A model generated the notes under the pieces. That model was not told the DNA's origin. It searched no databases and saw only the letters and a program-made list of their open reading frames with translations. A DNA stretch of 64,000 nt from Polynucleobacter necessarius (GTDB taxonomy: Bacteria; Pseudomonadota; Gammaproteobacteria; Burkholderiales; Burkholderiaceae), in contig NZ_LT606946.1 in NCBI RefSeq assembly GCF_900095175.1, forward strand, positions 846,058 through 910,057, written 5' to 3'. The position numbers and the translations under genes were made by a program. This document shows, piece after piece, positions 43,922-53,370 of this stretch. Within the stretch, counting starts at the first letter, position 1, and each line of letters opens with the position of its first letter.

Positions 43922-44779
43922 ATGCGCCTAATTCTCTTTGCTTGGAAGTCACATCCAGACTACCCTTTGGTAGTAGCAGCAAATAGAGATGAGTTTTATG
44001 AGCGTGACACTGACCCCCTGGGTTGGTGGGAAGAGCACCCTCATGTTTTGGCTGGAAAAGATCGAGCTGATGTTCTAGGTAGCCCAGGAACTTGGCTAGG
44101 TTTTACTAAAACAGGTCGCTTTGCTGCGCTAACTAATGTCAGAGCGCCTAGTGAAAAAAATCCAGACGCCAGAACACGCGAGGAGCTTAGCCTTCGATAC
44201 CTGACTGGTCAGCATAAGCCACATGCTTATGTTCAAGAAAACGCAAAGCGATTTGATCAATACAATGACTTCAATCTACTCATGGCAGATCTCAGTGATC
44301 CTGAGAACGCTGAAATGCATTGGGTAAGTAATCGCCTAATGATGGGTCAACATATTCGCCCAAGAAAAGTTTTTCCAGAGCAAGCTCTTAGCCCTGGCGT
44401 CTATGGTCTATCGAATGCTATGCTCGACACACCATGGCCTAAAGTTAATCACCGAGTGGCAGCATTTGCTCAAACATTAGCAATGGATAGTGGGCAACTT
44501 AGAAACGCAGATCACTACTTACGTGTATTGGCCGATACCCACGAAGCCAGCCCACAGGAGCTGCCCAGTACTGGCGTGAACCCAGATTGGGAAAGAGCCC
44601 TATCAGCAGCATTTATCAAGACGCCTTCTTACGGAACACGTTCGAGCACCATTTTGCGTGTTCGCAAAGATGGTCAGTTTGAAATGGTGGAAAGACGGTT
44701 TGATGCCAATGGTACTGTGGGGCACGATGTTGTGACTGGAGAGCTCAGCTCTGTCCCAGGATCAAACCTCTCGGTATAG
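43922..44779 (+). CDS. NRDE-family (TANGO2-like) protein
   Basis: A 285-residue protein with the N-terminal NRDE signature (VVAANRDEFYERDTDPLGWW). Family members resemble Ntn-hydrolase-type folds and are linked to haem or lipid handling in eukaryotes, but bacterial function is unknown. The LSNAMLDTPWPKV and YGTRSSTILRV segments are typical of the family. It begins 27 bases after ygfZ. Confidence 0.8.
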   Translation: MRLILFAWKSHPDYPLVVAANRDEFYERDTDPLGWWEEHPHVLAGKDRADVLGSPGTWLGFTKTGRFAALTNVRAPSEKNPDARTREELSLRYLTGQHKPHAYVQENAKRFDQYNDFNLLMADLSDPENAEMHWVSNRLMMGQHIRPRKVFPEQALSPGVYGLSNAMLDTPWPKVNHRVAAFAQTLAMDSGQLRNADHYLRVLADTHEASPQELPSTGVNPDWERALSAAFIKTPSYGTRSSTILRVRKDGQFEMVERRFDANGTVGHDVVTGELSSVPGSNLSV

Positions 44780-44798
44780 ACATTTGATCAACACTGCA

Positions 44799-45284
44799 TC
44801 ATTTCTGCTGACGCGAATCTTCATTGATGACTCGTTCGCCATTCGCATCTTTAGTGGCGAGTCGTTTTAGAAACTGAAACGTTCCTGTTGCCATACAACA
44901 GATCTCACCCTGATCGTTGTAAAGTTTAGCCTCGCAAAAAGCCATTGTGGCAGTACGTCGAACAGTATCAGCCTTTACGCGCAAGATGCCATTGGCAGCC
45001 TGCATAAAGTTATTTTTCATCTCCACCGTCACGACACTGCGATCCCCCGGATCGCTAGACCGAGCGGCAACCGCCATAGCCACATCCATCAGCGTAAGTA
45101 ATACGCCGCCATGCGCTACATCCCAGGTATTAGTATGCTCAGGCTTGAGGGCGAGCAGTATTTCACCTTTACCCATTTCGGCACTGATAAGGCGCACACC
45201 AAGCAGTTTCAAAAAAGGGACGTTGGGCTCTTCACCCAGATTGGCAAGCTGAGTTGCCGCATTCAGTTGTACTTTATTTGTCAT
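44799..45284 (-). CDS. PaaI-type hotdog-fold thioesterase
   Basis: A 161-residue hotdog-fold protein. The family segments are NTWDVAHGGVLLTLMDVAMAVAAR (with the catalytic Asp in LMDVA) and DRSVVTVEMKNNFMQAA. Such enzymes hydrolyse acyl-CoA thioesters, often aromatic ones; the substrate cannot be told here. It is convergent with the NRDE gene (about 19 bases between the ends) and divergent from selO. Confidence 0.8.
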   Translation of the reverse strand: MTNKVQLNAATQLANLGEEPNVPFLKLLGVRLISAEMGKGEILLALKPEHTNTWDVAHGGVLLTLMDVAMAVAARSSDPGDRSVVTVEMKNNFMQAANGILRVKADTVRRTATMAFCEAKLYNDQGEICCMATGTFQFLKRLATKDANGERVINEDSRQQK

Positions 45285-45338
45285 AGGGACATTTTAGAGG
45301 CTTCTGCGGTACTTGTGAATTACCCATAGAATACAAAT

Positions 45339-46805
45339 ATGCCTTTTACCCTCCGTGGCGATGATGTTTGCCAAGCAACCCCACCTACCCCACTGCCCAA
45401 TCCCTACTGGGTTGCATTCTCACCAGCTGTCGCAGAGCTAATCCATATGGAGCTTGGAAATAATGACTTGCCTAAAGATCCGGAATGGTTGGAGGTATTA
45501 GGGGGAAATCAACTGAATGTGGGCGAACACATATTTTCTAATCCGATTTCAACGGCTTATAGCGGACATCAATTTGGATCATGGGCGGGACAATTAGGTG
45601 ATGGTCGCGCAATCCTACTGGGTGATATCAATCATCTAGAGCTACAGTTAAAAGGTGCCGGTAGAACGCACTACTCCAGAATGGGTGACGGAAGAGCAGT
45701 CTTAAGATCCTCCATTCGAGAATTTCTGTGTAGCGAAGCAATGCATGCGCTTGGTATACCTACTAGCCGCGCTCTTTCCGTAGTTGGATCAAAACAGGCG
45801 GTTAGACGTGAAATCATGGAAACAGCTGCGGTATGTTCTCGCATAGCCCCAAGCTTTATTCGCATCGGCCACTTTGAGCACTTTGCTTCACTTCAGAATA
45901 TTGTTCGCCTGAAGGAATTAGCAGATCTACTGATTGCAGAATTTTATCCAGAGTGTGCATCCAAAGAGGATCTCTACTTAAGCCTTTTTAAAGAGATTAG
46001 TGCTCGCAATGCAAAGTTAGTGGCGCAGTGGCAATCGGTAGGATTTTGTCATGGTGTTTTAAATAGCGATAACATTAGTGCTCTAGGCCTGACTATTGAC
46101 TATGGCCCTTTTGGGTTTTTAGATCATTTTGAAATCGACCACATCTGCAATCATAGTGATCATGGCGGCAGATATGCATACCATCGTCAGCCCCAAATCA
46201 TGCATTGGAATATGGCCTGTCTTGCCAGTGCAATGCTTCCTCTATTGGAGCTAGAGCATTCCGCAGAAGAGTCTCAAAACCTGTTGCGCTCTGCCCTTGA
46301 AGATTTTCCATTGATTTACGCCAATGAATGGCAACAAGCATTTCGACAAAAACTAGGATTGCAATTAGAGCAGGATGGTGACATAGAGCTCATTGAACGC
46401 CTCCTCCAAGCTATGCATGATTCAAAGGTAGATTTCACCAGCTTCTTCCGAAATCTGGGTAATCTCAAAAACGAATCTAGTCCAACAGAGATCTTGCAAA
46501 GAAATGAATTTGTCGATCGTGAACATATTGATCAATGGTTTGCCGACTACACCAGTAGACTTCAATCTGAGAATTTACCTGATGATGAAAGAAAAAGGCT
46601 GATGGATGGAGTCAACCCCAAATACATTCTAAGAAATCACTTAGCTCAAGCCGTAATTGAAAAGGCGCAGCAGGATGATTTTTCTGAAGTAGCTACCATA
46701 TTAACAATATTGAGCAAGCCATTTGATGAGCAGTTGTTATTTAATGATTACTCAAAACCACCGCCACTGGATATGCAACGAGTTGCAGTCAGTTGCTCTT
46801 CTTAA
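45339..46805 (+). CDS. selO: SelO/YdiU-type protein adenylyltransferase (pseudokinase fold)
   Basis: A 488-residue protein of the SelO family, which attaches AMP to proteins under oxidative stress using an inverted ATP-binding mode. Visible family segments are AYSGHQFGSWAGQLGDGRAI, LKGAGRTHYSRMGDGRAV, and the catalytic region HGVLNSDNISALGLTIDYGPFGFLD. The residue at the C-terminus usually occupied by Cys or selenocysteine appears as VSCSS. msrB, another oxidative-stress gene, follows 49 bases later. Confidence 0.9.
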   Translation: MPFTLRGDDVCQATPPTPLPNPYWVAFSPAVAELIHMELGNNDLPKDPEWLEVLGGNQLNVGEHIFSNPISTAYSGHQFGSWAGQLGDGRAILLGDINHLELQLKGAGRTHYSRMGDGRAVLRSSIREFLCSEAMHALGIPTSRALSVVGSKQAVRREIMETAAVCSRIAPSFIRIGHFEHFASLQNIVRLKELADLLIAEFYPECASKEDLYLSLFKEISARNAKLVAQWQSVGFCHGVLNSDNISALGLTIDYGPFGFLDHFEIDHICNHSDHGGRYAYHRQPQIMHWNMACLASAMLPLLELEHSAEESQNLLRSALEDFPLIYANEWQQAFRQKLGLQLEQDGDIELIERLLQAMHDSKVDFTSFFRNLGNLKNESSPTEILQRNEFVDREHIDQWFADYTSRLQSENLPDDERKRLMDGVNPKYILRNHLAQAVIEKAQQDDFSEVATILTILSKPFDEQLLFNDYSKPPPLDMQRVAVSCSS

Positions 46806-46854
46806 TGAAAGAAATTCATTGTCATGACAAAGAAAACAGATCGGGAATACAGAG

Positions 46855-47235
46855 ATGCATTGTGATACTCAATACCGGGTAACGCGTGAGGCCGCAACAG
46901 AGAGGCCTTTTACTGGCAAGTACTGGGATCACTGGGAAAATGGTCAATATCGCTGCATTTGCTGTGATACCCCCCTATTTCAATCATCGACCAAGTTCGA
47001 TGCAGGTTGCGGGTGGCCTAGCTATAACGCACCTGAGAATGCTGCAGCGATTACCGAAGTTCGGGATATGTCCCATGGCATGATTCGCACCGAAGTCCGC
47101 TGTACCCATTGTGATGCGCATTTGGGGCACGTATTTGAAGATGGTCCTCAACCTACGGGGCTTCGCTACTGCATTAATTCAGCATCCTTAAGATTTGAAC
47201 CTTCCGGGAATGCCGCTCCCACTAAAACTGAATAA
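46855..47235 (+). CDS. msrB: Peptide methionine-R-sulfoxide reductase MsrB with a shifted N-terminus
   Basis: The catalytic cysteine is in [11 protein letters not shown] (Cys near residue 108). The zinc cysteines are CICCDTPLF and CTHCDAH. The normal MsrB start (a KKTDxEYRDALT-type stretch) is encoded in another frame from the ATG at 46824 ([12 protein letters not shown], then TGA). That frame stops 13 codons in and does not join the rest. A loss of two bases after codon 13 would explain this. The frame from ATG 46855 gives [18 protein letters not shown], so an N-terminally altered MsrB of 126 residues may still be made, with a GGGA box 8 bases upstream. Confidence 0.7.
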   Translation: MHCDTQYRVTREAATERPFTGKYWDHWENGQYRCICCDTPLFQSSTKFDAGCGWPSYNAPENAAAITEVRDMSHGMIRTEVRCTHCDAHLGHVFEDGPQPTGLRYCINSASLRFEPSGNAAPTKTE

Positions 47236-47261
47236 TTCTGAAATAGCTGGATAATCACCGC

Positions 47262-47810
47262 ATGAAATTTCTATTTGACCTCTTCCCGATCATCCTCTTT
47301 TTTATTGCATTTAAATTTGCAGACATTTACACGGCAACTATCGTAGCTATGGTTGCCACCATTGGGCAAATTCTCTGGGTTTACTATCGACATCATAAGA
47401 TCGATGCGATGCAATGGGTTAGCTTGGTCATGATTCTGGTTTTTGGTAGTCTGACTATATTCCTGCACGACAAGACTTTTATTCAACTCAAACCAACGGC
47501 CCTATATTGGCCTTTTGCAGGCGCTCTATTTATTAGCGCTCAGTTTTTTCAAAAGAACTGGATACAGGTTTTGATGGGAAAACAAATTACCTTAAAAGAG
47601 CACAGTTCTAAATCAGTTTGGCATCAAGTGAATATGGCCTGGGCAATCTTTTTCTTCTTGATGGGTGCACTCAATCTCTATATTGCTTTTGAGCTCTCTG
47701 AGGAGACGTGGGTTAACTTCAAGTTATTTGGTAGCACAGCTCTGCTGGTAGTCTTTGTGATTGTCCAAGGCATTTGGCTCAGTCGCCACATGGAGCATCC
47801 TGCAGAATGA
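47262..47810 (+). CDS. yciB: YciB (inner membrane septation/envelope protein)
   Basis: A 182-residue polytopic membrane protein with about five helices and the family segments FAFKFADIYTATIV-like near the start and FGSLTIFLHDKTFIQLKPTA in the middle. YciB (IspZ/septation protein A) affects cell envelope and division in Enterobacteria, mechanism unclear. The last four bases overlap the bolA start (ATGA). Confidence 0.9.
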   Translation: MKFLFDLFPIILFFIAFKFADIYTATIVAMVATIGQILWVYYRHHKIDAMQWVSLVMILVFGSLTIFLHDKTFIQLKPTALYWPFAGALFISAQFFQKNWIQVLMGKQITLKEHSSKSVWHQVNMAWAIFFFLMGALNLYIAFELSEETWVNFKLFGSTALLVVFVIVQGIWLSRHMEHPAE

Positions 47811-48091
47811 GTATTAATCAAGAGAGAATTGCCGTGTTTGAGTCAGACTTAAGATCTGCATTTAAGGCAGAGCATTTAACTATTGAAGATGAAAGCCACC
47901 TCCACGCAGGTCATGCTGGAGCAGCTTCTGGCGGCGGGCACTTCAAGTTGACGATCGTAGCCCCAGAATTTGAGGGTATGAACAAGGTAGCTCGGCATAG
48001 AGCTATTTATGCTGCCCTCAACAAGCACTTCCCTGATGCGATCCATGCCCTGACCATCTCGGCATTCACCCCTAGTGAAAGCACTAATTAA
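47807..48091 (+). CDS. BolA-family protein
   Basis: The chosen ATG at 47807 gives 94 residues and overlaps the yciB stop (ATGA). An upstream start at 47774 in the same frame would be inside yciB and adds no family-like sequence. The class signature is GGHFKLTIVAPEFEGMNKVARHRAIYAAL (with the helix-turn-helix-like nucleic-acid fold of BolA). Proteins of this type work with monothiol glutaredoxins on iron-sulfur matters. yciB-bolA-parvulin is a known beta/gammaproteobacterial order. Confidence 0.9.
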   Translation: MSINQERIAVFESDLRSAFKAEHLTIEDESHLHAGHAGAASGGGHFKLTIVAPEFEGMNKVARHRAIYAALNKHFPDAIHALTISAFTPSESTN

Positions 48092-48142
48092 CCTCAGATT
48101 GCTTTAAGATTCCCTTTTATTCCTATTTATATTTTCTAGCCC

Positions 48143-48937
48143 ATGTTGAACCTACGCCCAATTTTGACCATTAGCGCTTTTAGTCTTGCACTTCTTGCCT
48201 CAGCAGTTCATGCACAAAGTGCTGCCATCGTGAATGGCAAGCCCATCCCCAAAGCGCAATTAGATAAATTAATTCAAAAATCAAATCAACCGGATAGCCC
48301 TCAAGCCCGCGATCAGGGTAGAGAAATGCTGGTGACACGTGAACTGATCTTGCAAGAGGCAAATAACCGGGGAATCACACAAAAAGAGTCTGTTCGCGAG
48401 CAACTAGAGCAGTCCAAGATGGGGGTGCTCATTGCTACCGTATTTGAGGACTTCGTTGAAAGAGAAGGCGTAACCGAAGCTGAGCTAAAAACGGCTTATG
48501 AGCAAGTTAAGGGACAGTACACCGGCAAGGAATATCACGTCGAACATATCCTTGTTGAAAAAGAAGCTGATGCAAAAACGATTACTGCACAGATTAAGGC
48601 TGGCGGCAACTTTGAGCAAATTGTCAAAGAAAAGTCTAAAGATCCTGGCTCCGCCCCAAATAGCGGAGACCTGGGCTGGGTAAATGATAAATCGCTGGTA
48701 CCAGAGTTCTCTAAGGCAATGGTCCAACTCAAAAAGGGTCAGGTTACCGATAAGCCGGTAAAAACTCAGTATGGCTGGCATATCATCAAATTGGATGATG
48801 TACGTGATGTCCAAGCACCTAGCATGGATGAACTCAAAGGTCAGTTAAAGCAGATGATCGCAGCAGATCAGAATTGGCAAAAAGCAAAATTCTCTGAATT
48901 AATGCAAAAGCTCCGCGCTAAGGCAAAGATTCAATAA
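48143..48937 (+). CDS. Periplasmic parvulin-type peptidyl-prolyl isomerase
   Basis: A 264-residue protein. The signal peptide ends at about residue 24 (HAQ). A SurA-like N-terminal helical part is followed by a complete parvulin domain (about residues 130-225): YHVEHILVEKEADAK, DPGSAPNSGDLGWV and TQYGWHIIKLDDV. This is the family set that is missing from PpiD in the same window. It assists folding of exported proteins. The gene follows bolA with a 51-base gap, and a weak terminator candidate follows. Confidence 0.92.
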   Translation: MLNLRPILTISAFSLALLASAVHAQSAAIVNGKPIPKAQLDKLIQKSNQPDSPQARDQGREMLVTRELILQEANNRGITQKESVREQLEQSKMGVLIATVFEDFVEREGVTEAELKTAYEQVKGQYTGKEYHVEHILVEKEADAKTITAQIKAGGNFEQIVKEKSKDPGSAPNSGDLGWVNDKSLVPEFSKAMVQLKKGQVTDKPVKTQYGWHIIKLDDVRDVQAPSMDELKGQLKQMIAADQNWQKAKFSELMQKLRAKAKIQ

Positions 48938-48951
48938 GATCCGGCTGCTCC

Positions 48952-48986
48952 AACCCACAAACTCAGACTAATCCCCTGGGTTTTTT
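48952..48986 (+). terminator. Weak terminator candidate after the parvulin gene
   Basis: AACCCA and TGGGTT can form a 6-bp stem with a 19-base loop, followed by a T-run (TTTTTT with the end of the stem). The long loop and short stem make this only a candidate. Confidence 0.35.
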
Positions 48987-49027
48987 CTTGCTCAACAAAA
49001 ATCGACGTTTAGCTTTATATTTAAACA

Positions 49028-49414
49028 ATGATGATCCTACATACCATGCTGAGAGTCGGCAATATGGCTCGCTCAATTGATTTCTATACCAAAGTTTTAG
49101 GTATGAACTTGCTTCGGACCACTGAACGCCCTGAACAAAAATATTCACTGGCATTTGTAGGCTTCGGAAAGGGTAATGCAGACGGACAATCCGAGATTGA
49201 GCTTACCTACAACCATGGTGTTGATAAATACAATCTTGGCGATGCCTATGGACATATAGCCATCAGCGTTCCTAACGCCTATGCAGCCTGTGAAAAAATC
49301 AAAGCCGCTGGCGGCAATGTCACTCGTGAAGCTGGCCCCGTAATGGGTGGGGACACCATCATTGCATTTGTTACGGATCCTGATGGCTACAAGATTGAGT
49401 TAATTCAACGCTGA
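49028..49414 (+). CDS. gloA: Lactoylglutathione lyase (glyoxalase I)
   Basis: A 128-residue Ni-dependent type enzyme that detoxifies methylglyoxal with glutathione. Metal ligands are visible: His in ILHTMLRVG, Glu in SEIELTYN, His in AYGHIAISV, Glu in [10 protein letters not shown]. The short length without insertions is typical of the nickel-type bacterial enzyme. Two ATGs (49028 and 49031) are in frame. Confidence 0.93.
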   Translation: MMILHTMLRVGNMARSIDFYTKVLGMNLLRTTERPEQKYSLAFVGFGKGNADGQSEIELTYNHGVDKYNLGDAYGHIAISVPNAYAACEKIKAAGGNVTREAGPVMGGDTIIAFVTDPDGYKIELIQR

Positions 49415-49429
49415 ATCCCTACGCCTTAG

Positions 49430-50602
49430 TTGAAACAGGAAGCTATCCAACTTCGAATCATCGACGCCCTTTCAGATCTTGCTGAGAGCGATTGGGATGC
49501 CCTCCTGGCATCTGATTCCGGCCCATTCTTAAAGTATGCTTTTCTTAATGCGCTAGAAAAAACTGGCTGTGTAGGCGGCAATACTGGATGGCAAGCTGCC
49601 CACCTCATTATTGAGGATTCAAAATCTCGCTTGCTTGGTGCAATGCCGCTTTACCTTAAGCAACATTCCTATGGTGAGTTTGTCTTTGATTGGGCCTGGG
49701 CGCAGGCATACGAGCAGAACGGAATGGCTTACTATCCAAAGGCGTTATCTGTTATTCCGTTTACTCCAGTTCGCGGCCCCAGACTACTTGTATCTCCTAA
49801 AGTGGATAAAGGGGCTATACAAGCAGCCTTGGTCTCTGGCTTAAAAACACTAGTAAGTCAAAATGGGCTTTCATCTGCTCACGTGCTCTTCCCAGAAAAT
49901 GAGGAATTAGAAGCGCTTAAACAACAAGGTTTTATGTTGCGCGACTCAGTGCAGTTTCATTGGCATAACCAGAGCTATCCAGATTTTGAAAATTACCTTG
50001 CCGACTTAACGATGAAGCGTCGTAAGAATATTCGTCGAGAACGTGCTGCTGTAGACAGTCACCAAATCAGCTACAGACATATTCCGGGTGAGATTGCTAC
50101 GCCGAGCGATTGGAGCTTCTTTTATCGTTGCTATGAAAACACCTATATAGAGCACCGCTCTTCACCCTACTTAACTGAAGAATGCATTCAATTACTTGGC
50201 AGCAGCATGCCTGAGAATTTTCATCTCATTATTGCGACTCAGAATGAGATACCGATAGCCTCATCTTTGCTCGTAGTCGATAAGCCAAATAAACAGGCAT
50301 ATGGACGCTACTGGGGTGCGATTGAACATATCCCTTGTTTACATTTTGAATTGGCTTACTACCAAGCAATTGAGTATTGCATCAAGGAGGGTATTCAAGT
50401 GTTTGAGAGTGGCGCTCAAGGCGAGCACAAAATGACTAGAGGATTCTTACCCACCACCCTGCAGTCTGCGCATTGGATTGCAGATGCCAACTTCTCCAGT
50501 GCAGTTAAGCACTTTTTGGAGCGAGAGCATGAAGGAATGGCTGCATATGTCGATGAGCTTGAGCAACACATTCCCCTGAAATCGTCTAAAGTACTGCCAT
50601 GA
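49430..50602 (+). CDS. GNAT-like acyltransferase of the COG3146/DUF482 family
   Basis: A 390-residue protein with FemAB/GNAT-like folds. The TMKRRKNIRRERAAV stretch and the ESGAQGEHKMTRGFLPT segment are typical of COG3146, a family of unknown function sometimes named peptidoglycan-biosynthesis related. The start is TTG (LKQEAIQLR), with no in-frame ATG before conserved sequence begins. The final bases overlap the start of the DUF1289 gene (ATGA), as found in many Burkholderiales, so both work in a common transcript. Confidence 0.75.
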   Translation: MKQEAIQLRIIDALSDLAESDWDALLASDSGPFLKYAFLNALEKTGCVGGNTGWQAAHLIIEDSKSRLLGAMPLYLKQHSYGEFVFDWAWAQAYEQNGMAYYPKALSVIPFTPVRGPRLLVSPKVDKGAIQAALVSGLKTLVSQNGLSSAHVLFPENEELEALKQQGFMLRDSVQFHWHNQSYPDFENYLADLTMKRRKNIRRERAAVDSHQISYRHIPGEIATPSDWSFFYRCYENTYIEHRSSPYLTEECIQLLGSSMPENFHLIIATQNEIPIASSLLVVDKPNKQAYGRYWGAIEHIPCLHFELAYYQAIEYCIKEGIQVFESGAQGEHKMTRGFLPTTLQSAHWIADANFSSAVKHFLEREHEGMAAYVDELEQHIPLKSSKVLP

Positions 50603-50854
50603 CTTCGTCCAATAACTCACCAGAACAAGCTGGAGCCAATTCTTTAGGGGTTGGTGATGACGCTTCTGATTCGCCCTGTATTGGCGTTTGTACGACTCTC
50701 TATGATGAAATTTGCCAGGGTTGCGGCCGTACTCTAGGCGAAGTCAGTAATTGAAGTCTTCTTTAGTCAAGAAGAAAAAGATTCAGTATGGAAACGCATT
50801 CGTGCCGATGGCACTGCAATGCGATTCCAACGTCAATCCAAAGAAAATACTTAA
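50599..50854 (+). pseudogene. DUF1289 protein, frameshifted in the middle
   Basis: The frame from the ATG at 50599 encodes the DUF1289 cysteine motif (CIGVCTTLYDEICQGCGRTL), but stops at TGA 50752-50754 after EVSN. The following codons in the +1 frame (VFFSQEEKDSVWKRIRADG, ending at 50854) are the normal continuation of the family after a conserved tryptophan. One or a few bases were gained or lost near 50752. The protein is predicted to bind Fe-S or zinc, function unknown. The end overlaps ybiT by four bases. Confidence 0.8.
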
Positions 50855-52515
50855 CCAGTTAAAGCCTGGCTGCGTAAATATTCTTCGTAGGTTCCAGAGT
50901 AATCCACTACGGTGCCGTCCATCTTGACTTCTAAGATACGGTTGGCCAAAGCAGAAACAAACTCACGGTCATGAGAAACAAATATCAAAGTGCCATCGAA
51001 TTTCTCAAGCGCAATCTGCAAGCTCTCAATGGACTCCATGTCCATATGGTTGGTTGGCTCATCCATTGCAAGGACGTTATATTTTTGAAGCATTAATTTG
51101 CCCCAAATCATTCTGCCCTTCTCGCCACCAGACAATACTTTGACAGACTTACCAATATCATCGCCTGAGAAAAGTAAGCGGCCCAATGTGCCACGAATCA
51201 CTTGATCGTCATCGCCAGTATTGCGCCAGTTATTCATCCAATCCATGAGCAATTCGTCTTTTGCGAACATCTCAGTATTGTCTTGAGGCATAACTCCCAC
51301 ATTGGCGTTTTCTGCCCACTTCACATCACCGCTATCAGCAGGAATTCCTTCAAAGCGTTTGCTTAAGATTGTTTTTAATAATGTAGTTTTACCTGCACCG
51401 TTTTGACCAATGATCGCGATCTTTTCGCCAGCACGAATACCAATCTTGAAGTTCTTAAAAATCGGGCGGTCGTAAGCCTTGGTCAGTGCATTGCATTCAA
51501 CGGCCATGTTATGAAGTTTTTTCTCAGCGTCAAAACGAATAAATGGGTTTTGACGTGAAGAAGGCCTCACTTCAACAATCTCAATTTTCTCTAACTGTCT
51601 TTGACGTGAAGTCGCTTGACGTGCCTTCGATGCGTTAGCAGAGAATCGTGCAACGAATGCCGCTAATTCAGCAATTTTTTCTTTGGCTTTAACGTTATTG
51701 CTGAGTTGTTGCGATCTTGCTTGTACAGATGCCAGCATGTACGAGTCGTAATTGCCTGGATACACCTTGAGTGTTCCATAGTCCATGTCTGCCATGTGCG
51801 TACACACCTCGTTAAGGAAGTGGCGATCATGGGAAATAATGACAATCGTGCTCTTAATTTGATTGAGCATATCTTCAAGCCAATGAATAGAGTGAATATC
51901 TAAGTTATTGGTTGGCTCATCAAGCAAGAGTACATCTGGATCTGAGAATAAGGCTTGTGCCAGCAATACACGCAACTTCCAGCCTGGAGCAACATTGCTC
52001 ATTGGGCCATTGTGCTGCTCAATAGGAATACCAATACCTAATAACAGCTCCCCTGCTTTTGCTTCTGCGGTATAGCCGCCGTACTCAGCATACTTGCCCT
52101 CGAGCTCAGCAGCCTTCATGTAATCTTCATCAGTGGCATCTGGGTTGGCGTAGATGGCATCACGCTCAGCTGCAGCCTTCCACATCTCCTCGTGACCCAT
52201 CATGACTACGTCTAATGCGCGCACATCTTCATACGCAAACTGGTCTTGGCGTAACTTACCAAGGCGAATGCCAGGATCCAAGCTCACATTTCCACTGGTT
52301 GGCTCTAGCTCGCCACCCAAAATCTTCATAAAGGTAGACTTACCGCAACCGTTGGCACCAATCAGGCCATAGCGATTACCGCCGCCAAACTTAACGGAGA
52401 TATTTTCAAACAGGGGTTTCGCCCCAAACTGCATAGTGATATTAGATACGGACAGCACGGATGTGTTCTTACTTTCTGATAGGTCAATACTAGGGTGCGG
52501 ATGCAGGTTTTGCAT
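50851..52515 (-). CDS. ybiT: YbiT-type ABC-F ATPase (ribosome-associated)
   Basis: About 554 residues with two tandem ABC domains and no membrane part. Walker A boxes are GANGCGKST and GQNGAGKTT. The ABC-F-type linker is present ([18 protein letters not shown], then a [10 protein letters not shown] stretch), and the second signature is VLSGGEKGR. Walker B boxes are [11 protein letters not shown] and [11 protein letters not shown]. YbiT belongs to the ABC-F translation factors that act at the ribosomal E site. The ATG at 52515 is upstream of the family's normal start; a GTG at 52458 ([11 protein letters not shown]) is an alternative that better matches relatives. Confidence 0.92.
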   Translation of the reverse strand: MQNLHPHPSIDLSESKNTSVLSVSNITMQFGAKPLFENISVKFGGGNRYGLIGANGCGKSTFMKILGGELEPTSGNVSLDPGIRLGKLRQDQFAYEDVRALDVVMMGHEEMWKAAAERDAIYANPDATDEDYMKAAELEGKYAEYGGYTAEAKAGELLLGIGIPIEQHNGPMSNVAPGWKLRVLLAQALFSDPDVLLLDEPTNNLDIHSIHWLEDMLNQIKSTIVIISHDRHFLNEVCTHMADMDYGTLKVYPGNYDSYMLASVQARSQQLSNNVKAKEKIAELAAFVARFSANASKARQATSRQRQLEKIEIVEVRPSSRQNPFIRFDAEKKLHNMAVECNALTKAYDRPIFKNFKIGIRAGEKIAIIGQNGAGKTTLLKTILSKRFEGIPADSGDVKWAENANVGVMPQDNTEMFAKDELLMDWMNNWRNTGDDDQVIRGTLGRLLFSGDDIGKSVKVLSGGEKGRMIWGKLMLQKYNVLAMDEPTNHMDMESIESLQIALEKFDGTLIFVSHDREFVSALANRILEVKMDGTVVDYSGTYEEYLRSQALTG

Positions 52516-52559
52516 CAAAGACCGTTATTTTAACGGCTAGCGCTCAAAAAAGCCGTAAA

Positions 52560-53274
52560 TTAGACTTTCAGCTTAAACGGCGTGAAATTGGTATGAATGT
52601 CATAGTGATCTTGGTTTTCCTTACGTTTCAGAAAACCGACTACCCAGTAGGTCAAAGGGGTTGCTAGAGCCTCCCAGGCGGTCTTTAAGACGCATTGGGA
52701 AGCTGCCCCACAGCCAAAACCTCATCTATGGGCCACAGGCCGTAAAAAGCCAGCAAATAGAACAGCGATGAATCCACCAGCTCGCCGCTAGCTGTGGAGC
52801 CTATCGTGCGCATCCAGAGGTGGAGAGACCCTTGGTCAAAATCTTCATTTTGGCCAAGGTATAGCTATTAACAAAGCTGCCACACCAAAAAGCAATTATG
52901 GAGGCAAGAGCCACTCTCCAAGAATTGCCAAATACGGTCTCCATGCCCTGCTGGTAATTGGCCATATAAGACCCTGGGGCAACCGGTAAAGCAATTACTG
53001 CTTGAGCCATAATGGCGGCAAAAGCCAGTGCTGTAAATCCTGCCCATACTGCCCGGCGGTCATAAGCATAGCCATAGACCTCAGTGAGTATGTCGCCAAA
53101 AAAATAAGCAATCGGAAAAAACAGGATCCCAGCCCCAAATGTGACATTGCCAAAATAAGGTAGATCCAAAGTCGCAGCCTTACCGGCGCCAATAAAGTTG
53201 GAGCACAGTAGGACTACTACAAACGCTGTCAGTATCAGGTCGTAGTAGCGGTGGTGGCGTCTAGGAGAGTCCAT
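52560..53274 (-). pseudogene. Queuosine-precursor transporter (VUT/YhhQ family), broken by at least two frameshifts
   Basis: The first 156 residues are normal for the family (YYDLILTAFVVVLLCSNFIG, FPIAYFFGDILTEVYGYA, FWCGSFVNSYTLAKMKIL), but the frame ends at GCAR-stop near 52801. The next part (LWMRTIGSTASGELVDSSLF, GLWPIDEVLAV) lies in a second frame, and the end (CVLKTAWEALATPLTYW, VVGFLKRKENQDHYDIH) in a third, finishing at 52560. Lesions lie near 52835 and 52695. The start is either 53274 or an ATG at 53316. Intact members import preQ0/preQ1 for queuosine in tRNA, so this function is probably lost. Confidence 0.8.
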
Positions 53275-53370
53275 CAAACAAGAAAAAAATGGATAATGGA
53301 AAGAGCATATCTGCATTCATAGAATTTCACAGTGTGCAGATTAAAAACTACGAGAGGACAACAAAGAACC

